Shown: piece by piece, positions 19,256 to 27,355 of the stretch
Numbering within the stretch: position 1 is the first letter of the stretch
Layout of the letters: every line of letters begins with the position of its first letter
NCBI GenBank assembly: GCA_913063325.1
Contig: CAJXYE010000030.1
Coordinates: 1-51,341 of the forward strand
Length of the DNA: 51,341 nt
Direction of reading: 5' to 3'
From: an uncultured Colwellia sp.
GTDB lineage: Bacteria; Pseudomonadota; Gammaproteobacteria; Enterobacterales; Alteromonadaceae
The notes under the pieces: generated by a model
What the model was told of the DNA's origin: nothing
Databases searched by the model: none
Seen by the model: only the letters and a program-made list of their open reading frames with translations
Program-made: the position numbers and the translations under genes

Positions 19256-20249
19256 TGACTTAACTTCAGGTAATAATACCTCAGAAACAAAAACAGCCAA
19301 TCGTGTTGCCGGCGAAAAATTTCGCGATGCAGATAAATTAGCACACATCCCAATTAAAGTTGTTAGCTCGACTAAAGCGACCATGTTACGTAAACCAAGT
19401 TGGTTACGTATCAAGTTACCAAAATCGAGTGAACGTATTGATAACATCAAAGCTAATTTACGTAAGAACAACCTTCATTCTGTATGTGAAGAAGCTTCAT
19501 GCCCTAACTTATCTGAATGTTTTAACCATGGTACTGCCACCTTTATGATTTTAGGTGACTTATGTACTCGTCGTTGTCCATTTTGTGATGTTGGTCACGG
19601 CCGTCCACTACCACCTAACCCTGATGAGCCTAAAAAACTTGCTGATAGCTTAAAAGATATGGGCTTGAAGTATGTCGTTATCACCTCTGTAGACAGAGAT
19701 GATTTACGTGATGGTGGCGCTCAACAATTTGCTGATTGTGTTAAAGAGTTAAGCGAGCAAGCACCTAATACTAAAGTTGAAATTTTAGTACCCGATTTTC
19801 GTGGTCGCATGGACAGAGCGCTTGAGATTTTGAATCAACATCCTCCTCATGTCTTTAACCACAACATGGAAAACGTGCCGCGTCTTTATACTAAAGTTCG
19901 CCCAGGTGCTAATTACCAATGGTCTTTAGACCTATTAAAACGTTTTGGTGAAGCCAATCCTACGGTAGCGACAAAATCTGGTTTGATGGTTGGTTTAGGT
20001 GAAACGAACGAAGAAATCCTTCAAGTGATGCAAGACTTACGCGATCACGGCGTAACCATGTTAACTGTCGGTCAGTATTTACAACCAAGTAAAGACCATC
20101 TTGCTGTTGAACGTTATGTTCACCCTGATGAATTTGCGATGTTCGAACGTGAAGCGAAGAAAATGGGCTATGTACATGCTGCCTGTGGACCTTTGGTACG
20201 TTCAAGCTATCATGCTGATAAACAAGCAGCTGGTGAAGAAGTTAAGTAG
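19248..20249 (+). CDS. lipA: Lipoyl synthase (radical SAM)
   Basis: 333 aa from ATG 19248 overlapping the lipB stop; the open frame to 19191 is not family-like. It inserts two sulfurs into octanoyl groups. Both [4Fe-4S] clusters are visible: auxiliary cluster Cys80, Cys85, Cys91 ([12 protein letters not shown]) and radical-SAM cluster Cys106, Cys110, Cys113 (CTRRCPFC). The C-terminal RSSYHA serine that ligates the auxiliary cluster is present. A terminator follows. Confidence 0.98.
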   Translation: MSSDLTSGNNTSETKTANRVAGEKFRDADKLAHIPIKVVSSTKATMLRKPSWLRIKLPKSSERIDNIKANLRKNNLHSVCEEASCPNLSECFNHGTATFMILGDLCTRRCPFCDVGHGRPLPPNPDEPKKLADSLKDMGLKYVVITSVDRDDLRDGGAQQFADCVKELSEQAPNTKVEILVPDFRGRMDRALEILNQHPPHVFNHNMENVPRLYTKVRPGANYQWSLDLLKRFGEANPTVATKSGLMVGLGETNEEILQVMQDLRDHGVTMLTVGQYLQPSKDHLAVERYVHPDEFAMFEREAKKMGYVHAACGPLVRSSYHADKQAAGEEVK

Positions 20250-20286
20250 TCATTATTGGCTTCATGCTTTAATAGTTATAAATATA

Positions 20287-20317
20287 AAAGCCAGTATCTC
20301 TACTGGCTTTGTTTTTT
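20287..20317 (+). terminator. Rho-independent terminator after lipA
   Basis: AAAGCCAGTA, loop TCTC, TACTGGCTTT (20287-20310), then GTTTTTT. Confidence 0.9.
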
Positions 20318-20343
20318 CATTGCTAATACCCAAGCTAACGCTG

Positions 20344-22197
20344 TTAATACGTCACTAATTTAGGATTTTTAGGGTAAAATTTATCAGGCATGCTACTAAT
20401 ATGTTCAAAGAAGCGGGTATCTTTATAGGGTAGTTTCATAAAGCCAGAAATACCAATGCCATCAATAGCGGGTAAAAGTTCTAATATCCTCGATAAACAA
20501 GCTTTAAACTCGGTTTCTTTTTCATGATTGAGCAACATCAAATAACTGTGAATTTTTAAATGTGTCGGTAGAACTTCAAATATAATACACCCAGTATGAT
20601 GTATTAAGTTTAACTCTGCTAAAACAGCCATTAATTCATCTGGAAGATATAAGTACTCATCGGGATCTTTACCATCTTCAAAATAAGAGTGTAATCGGGT
20701 GACATCATCAACATCCGGAACATCACTTACATCAAAGGCTATCTCTTGTGAGTTATCAGCAATAAACGGCTTACTTTCATTTATTCGCTCGACATGCAAG
20801 GTATTACGGGCATTAAACAAGCAACTTTTAAAAACACCAATACGAAATATTCCTTGTGCTAAATAGATAATATTGTTTACCGCGCTGGTAAAAGAGGCCT
20901 TTCGTGATTCATCAAATAACGTTAGGTTAGAGTCAATATAAACCCCCTCCTTTGCCCAACGAATGGCAATGCCGCCAACAACAGGAAAGTTACCTAGCCG
21001 GCTTAATGCGGCAATAAAGGCTTTTTCATTATCACCCATTCCCATCAAATAATTTTTATAATACTTATCCAGCTGTGCATCATCTATCTCAGATAAACTA
21101 TCACTGTCCGTTAGTTCACGAAGAAATGACTTTCGCGAGCCATACACTACCGTATCAATTTGTGCATCTTGTTGCTTAACCCAAACAGGGATTTTCGCGA
21201 TAACATCAGACATTGTCGGTTGTTCAGCCAACACAACTTGTTTGAGGTAATTAAGGTTATTAAAGAAATAATCACCTGCTTGACTGCGCAATTTAGCATC
21301 ATCACTTAACATGCCAGTTAGTACTTGTGCGAGTAATTTAGGCAAACCTAAGGCATTAGGTGGAATGACTTTTATGCCATAGCGACATGATTGTCCTGAG
21401 GCTAGTGCATATAAAGTAGCAGCTAAACCTTGTTCATCAAAACGCGGAGACGACAAACCACCATTGAGTTGTTCAGGACCAATAAAATAAACATCCCCTA
21501 ACCGTGCATTGCTGTGTTGTAAATCACTACTCATTAGCTCCATGACATTGGTACTAGTGCTTTGATTATTGCAATCCATTTGTGCATTGACAGAAGAGCC
21601 CCAATCGATGAGTTGTACCTTACCTGTCGCTTTGTCATAAACTAAGTTAGAAGGTTTAATATCGCCATGTACAATAGGCTTTAATTGTCGATGGTTATTA
21701 GCTTGGCGTAAATACAATAATATATCGGCTAATTGTAAAGTAATACTTACCACCAATTCAGGTGATAATGGCCCTACTTGCAGTGATAGCTGCTCTAAAT
21801 CTATCCCTGGTGCTCGGGTCATTTGTAAAATTGATTGCCGTTTAACTTTCTGATATTCAATCACAGTCGGTATTTGGGGGTGATTAAGCTGAGCTTGAAT
21901 ATCGGCTTCATCTGCTAATCGGTCTTGTACATGTTGAGGTAAATTAATACGAGAAAACTTAAACACCACGGGCAGTTCTGTTTCTGTATTACCTTTTCGC
22001 TTAATGCCCGAAAAGACAAAACCATAAGCCCCCTTACCTAACAGAGCAACGTCTTCGAAATCTAATTGTTTTAATTGTTGCTGACAAAGATCGACCCATG
22101 TCTTTAACTTAGTCGCGTCTTTGTGACTAAGTAGATAGATGGATTGTTCTTGGGCAATATAGAAATGCTGTAGTTGTTTACTTTCGTTTTTTGACAT
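20344..22197 (-). CDS. Serine/threonine protein kinase-like protein with a novel C-terminal half
   Basis: 617 aa from ATG 22197 (a TTG at 22221 is possible). The N-terminal ~300 residues are a eukaryotic-type kinase fold: glycine loop GKGAYG (54-59), probable Lys80 (VVFKFSR), catalytic loop HGDIKPSN (177-184, with Gly instead of the Arg of HRD), and DWG (198-200) instead of DFG. D179, K181 and N184 are kept, so it may be active. Residues ~310-617 match nothing I know and carry an acidic stretch (DVSDVPDVDDV). No transmembrane helix or PASTA repeat. It lies 140 bp downstream of, and codirectional with, the minor-pilin genes, which suggests but does not prove a link to pilus control. Confidence 0.75.
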   Translation of the reverse strand: MSKNESKQLQHFYIAQEQSIYLLSHKDATKLKTWVDLCQQQLKQLDFEDVALLGKGAYGFVFSGIKRKGNTETELPVVFKFSRINLPQHVQDRLADEADIQAQLNHPQIPTVIEYQKVKRQSILQMTRAPGIDLEQLSLQVGPLSPELVVSITLQLADILLYLRQANNHRQLKPIVHGDIKPSNLVYDKATGKVQLIDWGSSVNAQMDCNNQSTSTNVMELMSSDLQHSNARLGDVYFIGPEQLNGGLSSPRFDEQGLAATLYALASGQSCRYGIKVIPPNALGLPKLLAQVLTGMLSDDAKLRSQAGDYFFNNLNYLKQVVLAEQPTMSDVIAKIPVWVKQQDAQIDTVVYGSRKSFLRELTDSDSLSEIDDAQLDKYYKNYLMGMGDNEKAFIAALSRLGNFPVVGGIAIRWAKEGVYIDSNLTLFDESRKASFTSAVNNIIYLAQGIFRIGVFKSCLFNARNTLHVERINESKPFIADNSQEIAFDVSDVPDVDDVTRLHSYFEDGKDPDEYLYLPDELMAVLAELNLIHHTGCIIFEVLPTHLKIHSYLMLLNHEKETEFKACLSRILELLPAIDGIGISGFMKLPYKDTRFFEHISSMPDKFYPKNPKLVTY

Positions 22198-22338
22198 TAT
22201 TATCACACGTTTCGCTAGCAACTAAGTCACATGACATAAATTGCAATATAAATGGGTTTAGACAACCGTATAACGCATGATAACTTAAGCTTATAACAAT
22301 TTAAATCAAGTCAATAAGATGAAACCTAGTAAAACGAA

Positions 22339-24183
22339 CTAATATTTAAACCCTAGAAAACTCAATTTTGCAGTCGCACTGTAACTACCACCACGATCCG
22401 CGTCACCGAGCGCTGCATCATAATGTATCGCCGAGCCCCCTGTCACCGTAACTCTTTTGGCGCGAATAGAGCCATACAAAGTAGTCCCTGCTCCTATATC
22501 AGCAAAAGCTAAAGGGGCATAAATAGCGGCATAAAGCTCGCCGGCACCACTTGTCTGAAAACCATAATCGGTATAGCGGTATATATCACGTCTAACATGC
22601 TCAGTCACACTAGCATACGAAGAATAGATACTCATCGTAGGCCGGGATTTTCTACCCGGTATCGTGGAGGTGAAGCCATGTTTCAAAGATTCAATTTTAC
22701 CTCCCCCTGAAATGGTGACCTTACCTTTAATAAGGAGTGTTAAACTGCTGCCCGCCTCAATGGTCATTTTTGCGCCACCTGTAACGGTAAAGTCCCCCTC
22801 TACATATAAAGTAACATCGCCTTTAATAATAGCTTTAGCATCACTTGATAAAGTAAAGCTTGCCAACTTTATTACCGGTAACGTTTCACCTAATACATCT
22901 TCATCACTCGATAAAAAACTGGTGCTATCGCCGTTACCCGTATAGTGCCCTTCAGCGCTGCCTAAGCTTTCTGTAAAGGTAAAAGTACTGGTACTTAACC
23001 CAGTAAATGTAGGGAGTGAGCTAGCGCCATTGGCGACTAGATCAATTTTATCGGTAATATTTAAATGATCACAGTTTGTTTCGGGGTCAGCTGCATCGTA
23101 ACCCGGTGCAGTGACATCAGAGTCTTTAACTTTTTCTACATTTGGAAAAATATTATACTTGGTCTTACGATATTCAGAGTTATCATTTTGAAAAGTATCT
23201 GCTCCACCATATAAAATGTCTAAACCGTCATTAACATCGTTTAGAATATACGTAGTCCACTTCATCTCGGCATCACCATTTGCTCTAACATGACCCGCTA
23301 TTTTTCCGCCTTTTTGATGATAATCACCTTGAGTAAGTACGTTACCAGTAATCCTAATGCCAGAGCCGTTACCAATCATAATGTTACCATTGGCATGCAG
23401 GTTTCCGTCTACATTTGAAGTATTGGTATCTATACCTCCAGTAGCATTAAGATCTCCATAAATCGGACTATTACCGCCCAAGACAATATCAGCAAGAATA
23501 GGAGGGCTGGCGTCGGGATCAGCCTTAGTTATGGTAGAAACATGCCCTTTACTTCCTCTGGTTGTCACGACACTTTGATTGCCATTCCTATCTGTGGTGT
23601 AAGTAATGGTTGATGAGTCGCTAGAGTCATAACTATCTATTTGACCACTGCCACCCAAGTTAATCCCGTCACACCCTGACACAGCATCAGAAAAAGGAGA
23701 TCCGCCACCGCCTTGGCTTATCTTTAAACGAGCCTTGAGTACTTTTTTCCCTTCAAAACGATTTCCTTCGCTGATCAGTAATAATTCACCGGGTGTTGTT
23801 TCGGACAGCGCTACTTTGTACGTCATACCACCATGATTTAGCGTTGCATGACCTGTTTGTCTACCTAAGTCAGTACTACCATTTTGTACACCTAAAGCGA
23901 GTAATTCGGCAATGGTCGCATTTTGATTATCAGCCAAAGCTTCACTTAAGGTTGTAATTGAAGCGAAGATTCCTTGTTCACTGGCAAGTCTTGCATTAAT
24001 TTCTTTTTGAAAATTACCACTTAAACGTTCTTGATTGACATTATCTTTTAACGAGTTCAGCACTAAAATACTGGCTAAACTGCTCAAAAGCAGTACAGTA
24101 ATTAACGTAAAACCCTGTTCTTTTTTTCTTGGTAGAGCCTTTGATTTCCCGATAGATAATTTGCAGGCTTTTTTTCCATTCAT
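22339..24183 (-). CDS. PilX-like minor pilin with a large beta-helical C-terminal domain
   Basis: 614 aa from ATG 24183; the frame is open to a TTG at 24234. A long basic leader precedes the prepilin peptidase site KKEQG^FTLITVLLL, followed by a class III hydrophobic helix. The residue at +5 is Thr, not Glu, as in tip-type pilins. The rest (~190-600) is glycine-, serine- and threonine-rich with repeats like TVTGGAKMTIEAGSSLTLL, suggesting a right-handed beta-helix or polymer-forming, DUF7305-like domain. PilX is usually only ~150-200 aa. It follows pilV and pilW; no pilY1 follows. Likely a cell-surface or pilus-tip adhesin-like component. Confidence 0.7.
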   Translation of the reverse strand: MNGKKACKLSIGKSKALPRKKEQGFTLITVLLLSSLASILVLNSLKDNVNQERLSGNFQKEINARLASEQGIFASITTLSEALADNQNATIAELLALGVQNGSTDLGRQTGHATLNHGGMTYKVALSETTPGELLLISEGNRFEGKKVLKARLKISQGGGGSPFSDAVSGCDGINLGGSGQIDSYDSSDSSTITYTTDRNGNQSVVTTRGSKGHVSTITKADPDASPPILADIVLGGNSPIYGDLNATGGIDTNTSNVDGNLHANGNIMIGNGSGIRITGNVLTQGDYHQKGGKIAGHVRANGDAEMKWTTYILNDVNDGLDILYGGADTFQNDNSEYRKTKYNIFPNVEKVKDSDVTAPGYDAADPETNCDHLNITDKIDLVANGASSLPTFTGLSTSTFTFTESLGSAEGHYTGNGDSTSFLSSDEDVLGETLPVIKLASFTLSSDAKAIIKGDVTLYVEGDFTVTGGAKMTIEAGSSLTLLIKGKVTISGGGKIESLKHGFTSTIPGRKSRPTMSIYSSYASVTEHVRRDIYRYTDYGFQTSGAGELYAAIYAPLAFADIGAGTTLYGSIRAKRVTVTGGSAIHYDAALGDADRGGSYSATAKLSFLGFKY

Positions 24184-24239
24184 TTTTAAGTACTTCAACT
24201 TAGTAACATCCCTTTTAAATAGTCCTTTACACAAGCCGG

Positions 24240-24773
24240 TTAAGGCATCGCAGCTCGTAAAATAAGGTTAGTTAGCGCAATATCAATATTTATTTCACTA
24301 TCGACAAAATTTTGCGGCAAAACGATTGGTTCTACAGAGATAGTCATGAGGTTTCCATCCAGCGTGTAAGTGATGTCATTAATGCCACTTAATAAGTCAA
24401 CATCGACATTGGCATTAGCCCCCGCGTTAATTCGACAACTCAATACTTGTGTTACGGCACTAAAGGTATAGGTTTCGGTATAAGCGACAGCTGGCGCATC
24501 TTCGCCTGTGCAAGGAGTCGCATTGGCTGGTTGTTCTACTGTAAGCTGCTGGGCAACGGCAACAATTGGCAAAACTTCTGTTTGCTTTAAACTGCGGGTA
24601 AATACTTGTGAGCTATAGCGGATCACTTCTTGAGCATTTTCTAATTCTTTACTTGCCTCAATACTACCGCTAAGACTTGAATAAGTACCTGTAATACCAA
24701 GTAAAATAAAACTGCTTATAACGAGTGAAATCATAAGTTCGACTAAGGTAAAACCTTCAATATTTTTTTTCAT
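24240..24773 (-). CDS. pilW: Type IV minor pilin PilW
   Basis: 177 aa. Very short leader MKKNIEG^FTLVELMISLVISSF with Glu at +5. Two cysteines (CTGED and LSCRINAG) could form the usual disulfide. The position between pilV and the PilX-like gene follows the standard minor-pilin order. PilW belongs to the priming complex at the pilus tip. Shorter than Pseudomonas PilW (~270 aa). Confidence 0.8.
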   Translation of the reverse strand: MKKNIEGFTLVELMISLVISSFILLGITGTYSSLSGSIEASKELENAQEVIRYSSQVFTRSLKQTEVLPIVAVAQQLTVEQPANATPCTGEDAPAVAYTETYTFSAVTQVLSCRINAGANANVDVDLLSGINDITYTLDGNLMTISVEPIVLPQNFVDSEINIDIALTNLILRAAMP

Positions 24774-24786
24774 AAAATGTCAGTCC

Positions 24787-25236
24787 TTATGAACAAATTT
24801 GTGGATATTGCGCATTAATTCGAATAACACTGGCATTATCATCAGTCATGCGCGCATCATTCCAACTCACAGTGACCATAAGATTATTAACAAAAGGAGA
24901 TACCCCACCGACAATTTGTGTCGTTGCAGGAACGATGGCAACGTTATAAGTAGCAACGGGGGAAACAAAGTTTTCAGTATTATAATCCGCATCATAAAGT
25001 ACCGTTCCATTCTGTAAATCACATAACTTTACCCAAGTACGTTCAACAGCATTGTTCGCTTGTATAAGTGATACGGTATAATTAAAGCTGTTGGTCGCAT
25101 ACTGTAATGACTTTAACTGTCCGGCTGCTAAACCTAATAAAGCAACACTCGAAAGAACCAGAGCAATTAATACTTCAATTAAGGTAAAACCTTGCTGTTT
25201 TGAAGACCTAACCTTGCTTAAAGCTGCATATTTCAT
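24787..25236 (-). CDS. pilV: Type IV minor pilin PilV
   Basis: 149 aa from ATG 25236. I chose this start because AAGG lies 9 bases upstream of it; the ATG at 25245 directly abuts that AAGG and the frame open to 25269 overlaps fimT. Leader SSKQQG^FTLIEVLIALVLSSVALLG, typical of PilV. Cysteines in KLCDLQNG and the C-terminal PQICS may pair. Located between fimT and pilW. Confidence 0.82.
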   Translation of the reverse strand: MKYAALSKVRSSKQQGFTLIEVLIALVLSSVALLGLAAGQLKSLQYATNSFNYTVSLIQANNAVERTWVKLCDLQNGTVLYDADYNTENFVSPVATYNVAIVPATTQIVGGVSPFVNNLMVTVSWNDARMTDDNASVIRINAQYPQICS

Positions 25237-25253
25237 TTTGACCATCCTTATAT

Positions 25254-25718
25254 TTACGGTGCTATGCAAGCATTGTCAGAATTATCATCTGGCCTTAGAC
25301 TACTTTGACCACTAGCCAAAATACCTAAACAGTAATCCGTGGTATTACTATCACCATCGGTAATAAGATAACTGCCCGCACCTGGAACTTCGCCTGTCGT
25401 GCTGATAGTAAGGTCGGCCAAGCCCGTTACCGAAATACTGCTATGGGTTGCGGTAAACGTTTGCAAAGGTTGAGCTTGCCCAGCAATAAGAACCTCCCAT
25501 TCACCACCATCTTCGTTCAATTGAATATCGCTATTACGCTTAGCAGCTTCACTGCGGGCAAACTTAAAAATACTGTGCAATTGATTAGCGTTAGATCGTA
25601 GGTTGTTATTTTTCATTTGCTGTGAAAATGAAGGGATCGCGACAGACGCTAAAATGCCAACAATTCCGACGACAAAAAGTAGTTCAATTAATGTGAAAGC
25701 TTGTTCTTTATTGTTCAT
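25254..25718 (-). CDS. fimT: Type IV pilus pseudopilin FimT/FimU-like (GspH domain)
   Basis: 154 aa from ATG 25718 (GAAGAAC upstream); the ATG at 25739 has no ribosome site. Leader MNNKEQA^FTLIELLFVVGIVGILASVAIP has Ala rather than Gly at -1, which some prepilin peptidases accept. C-terminal GspH/FimT-like domain with Cys pair in DYCLGILASG and DNACIAP. FimT-family pilins have been linked to DNA binding in natural transformation. It is the intact partner of the truncated copy at 26308-26523. Confidence 0.82.
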   Translation of the reverse strand: MNNKEQAFTLIELLFVVGIVGILASVAIPSFSQQMKNNNLRSNANQLHSIFKFARSEAAKRNSDIQLNEDGGEWEVLIAGQAQPLQTFTATHSSISVTGLADLTISTTGEVPGAGSYLITDGDSNTTDYCLGILASGQSSLRPDDNSDNACIAP

Positions 25719-25818
25719 AGAGTTCTTCACCCATTCCATAGAAAATAGTTAATTAGTCCATTTTTATACATAAAACAACGAGTGATTGCGCTGTCACTCT
25801 CAGCTGACTTTAAACTTA

Positions 25819-26235
25819 TTAAGGCCAGCATTCACTCGATAATCCTGCTGGTGTTGCTGTAGTTGTGCCTTGGTGATTAATCGTCATCACCCCACATTTA
25901 TCACCATATTGGGCACTGCCCGGCTTAGGCGTTACCGTTAAGGTAAATTGATCATTTAATGCATCTGATGCGGCAGGAGCATAAGTAAAAGAATAATAAT
26001 CCGTTGCATCAATACCAAATTCAGTTGCCGCAACACCGCTGGCTCTATACTGGCCTTCTCGGCTATATTGGCGCTCTAATATAGAGATCTGTTGTAAAAC
26101 AAAGTGCTGAACTTCTGCGCGGCGGCCATCTTGCATATATGATGTATAAGAAGGCAGGGCAACTGCAGCAAGAATCCCAATAATAGCAACAACAATCATC
26201 AACTCTATTAAGGTAAAACCTTGGCCTTTAATCAT
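25819..26235 (-). CDS. pilE: Type IV pilin PilE, copy 1
   Basis: 138 aa. Leader MIKGQG^[24 protein letters not shown], then the DUF-type PilE globular domain with Cys pair [10 protein letters not shown]...SSEC near the C terminus. In the mature part it differs from copy 2 (26626-27078) at only about seven residues, so the two arose by recent duplication. Ribosome site AGGGAAAAA. Confidence 0.85.
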   Translation of the reverse strand: MIKGQGFTLIELMIVVAIIGILAAVALPSYTSYMQDGRRAEVQHFVLQQISILERQYSREGQYRASGVAATEFGIDATDYYSFTYAPAASDALNDQFTLTVTPKPGSAQYGDKCGVMTINHQGTTTATPAGLSSECWP

Positions 26236-26307
26236 TATTTTTCCCTATACGACTGCATACACATATAATTATCATAAGCCACACCATAAAATGAAAGCGC
26301 TTACATT

Positions 26308-26523
26308 TCAAGCATTTTCATTTAATTGAATATCGCTATTGCGTTTAGCCGCTTCACTTCGAGCAAACTTAAAAATACTATGCAGCTGATTAGCATTAGA
26401 GGTTAATCTGTTATTTTTCATTTGCTGTGAAAATGAAGGGATCGCGACAGACGTTAAGACGCCGACAATACCGACGACAAAAAGTAGTTCAATTAATGTA
26501 AAAGCTTGTTCTTTATTGTTCAT
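26308..26523 (-). pseudogene. Truncated fimT copy
   Basis: 71 codons from ATG 26523. It is nearly identical to the first ~70 residues of fimT (25254-25718), through RSEAAKRNSDIQLNE, then runs into NA and a stop. The whole globular domain is missing, and the sequence after the stop is unrelated until pilE copy 1. It still encodes a complete prepilin leader and N-terminal helix, so a short processed peptide could be made. Probably the scar of the pilE-fimT duplication. Confidence 0.8.
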
Positions 26524-26625
26524 AGAGTTCTTCATCCATTCCATAGAAAGTAATATACCTGTCCATTTTTATACTGAACACAACAAATGACAACGCTGTC
26601 ATTTTGAGCTGTTTTTTTAATCTTA

Positions 26626-27078
26626 TTAAGGCCAACATTCACTCGATATCCCTGCTGGCGTCGCTGTTGTTGTACCTTGGTGATTAATTGTCATCACCCC
26701 ACATTTATCACCGTGTTGGGCACTGCCCGACTTAGGCGTTACCGTTAAGGTAAATTGATCATTTAATGCATCAGATGCTGCTGGCGCATAAGTAAAAGAA
26801 TAATAATCCGTTGCATCAATACCAAATTCATCTGCCGCAACACCGCTGGCTCGATACTGCCCTTCTCGGCTATATTGGCGCTCTAATATCGAAATCTGTT
26901 GTAAAATAAAGTGCTGAACTTCAGCGCGACGACCATCTTGCATATATGACGCATAAGAAGGGAGAGCAACTGCGGCCAGGATCCCAATAATAGCAACAAC
27001 AATGAGCAATTCTATTAAGGTAAACCCTTGCTGATTATTTGGGAGGTTTTTACTGTTTATTTTATTGAAAAAAATCAT
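26626..27078 (-). CDS. pilE: Type IV pilin PilE, copy 2 (promoter-proximal)
   Basis: 150 aa. Longer leader ([18 protein letters not shown]^[10 protein letters not shown]) than copy 1, then the same mature pilin with substitutions T/A, V/I, T/D, P/S, Y/H and L/I. The C-terminal cysteine pair is conserved. First gene of the minus-strand pilin run, behind a 277-bp upstream region. Either copy could be the major or a minor subunit; the sequence does not tell. Confidence 0.85.
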   Translation of the reverse strand: MIFFNKINSKNLPNNQQGFTLIELLIVVAIIGILAAVALPSYASYMQDGRRAEVQHFILQQISILERQYSREGQYRASGVAADEFGIDATDYYSFTYAPAASDALNDQFTLTVTPKSGSAQHGDKCGVMTINHQGTTTATPAGISSECWP

Positions 27079-27218
27079 AACCTATCCGTCCTAGATGAGT
27101 GTCGATACGCTCGGTTAAATTTACAAAATCATAACATGCTAGTGATAATATTTTGAAATAACATAAAAAAAGTAAGTCATCAATATTGTTATTACCGTGA
27201 TATTTTCAACAATAAAAC

Positions 27219-27334
27219 AGCTATATAGTAATTAAGTGCCATGATATTACAGTAAAAATCACTGATAAGTACTCTTACCAGTGTTGTACAGCTAAAATGT
27301 TAACTTTATGTAATGATTTAGCCACTATATAGCT
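27219..27334. repeat. Separated 11-bp inverted repeats upstream of the pilin run
   Basis: AGCTATATAGT at 27219-27229 and its exact reverse complement at 27324-27334 lie in the 277-bp gap between tyrR and pilE. They could be operator half-sites, or chance in AT-rich DNA. Confidence 0.4.
27252..27282 (-). terminator. Possible terminator of tyrR
   Basis: On the minus strand ACTGGTAAG, loop AGTA, CTTATCAGT (9 pairs with one G-T) is followed by GATTTTTACT. The short T-tract makes it a weak candidate. Confidence 0.45.
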
Positions 27335-27355
27335 ATTACTCGGAGATATGAATAC

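Larger units (their letters stand above)
25497..27030. repeat. Tandem duplication of a pilE-fimT unit (~806 bp period)
   Basis: pilE stops at 26626 and 25819 (807 apart) and the fimT frames begin at 26544 and 25739 (805 apart). The intergenic DNA between pilE and fimT is also similar in both units (for example the tccatttttata segment). The units diverge after fimT codon ~70, where the distal copy stays intact. Confidence 0.85.

Noticed and set aside
27180..27260. TGGCAC (minus strand, near 27236-27241) as a sigma-54 promoter for pilE
   Set aside because: The bases at the -12 position are TACT rather than TTGC; the spacing does not rescue it.
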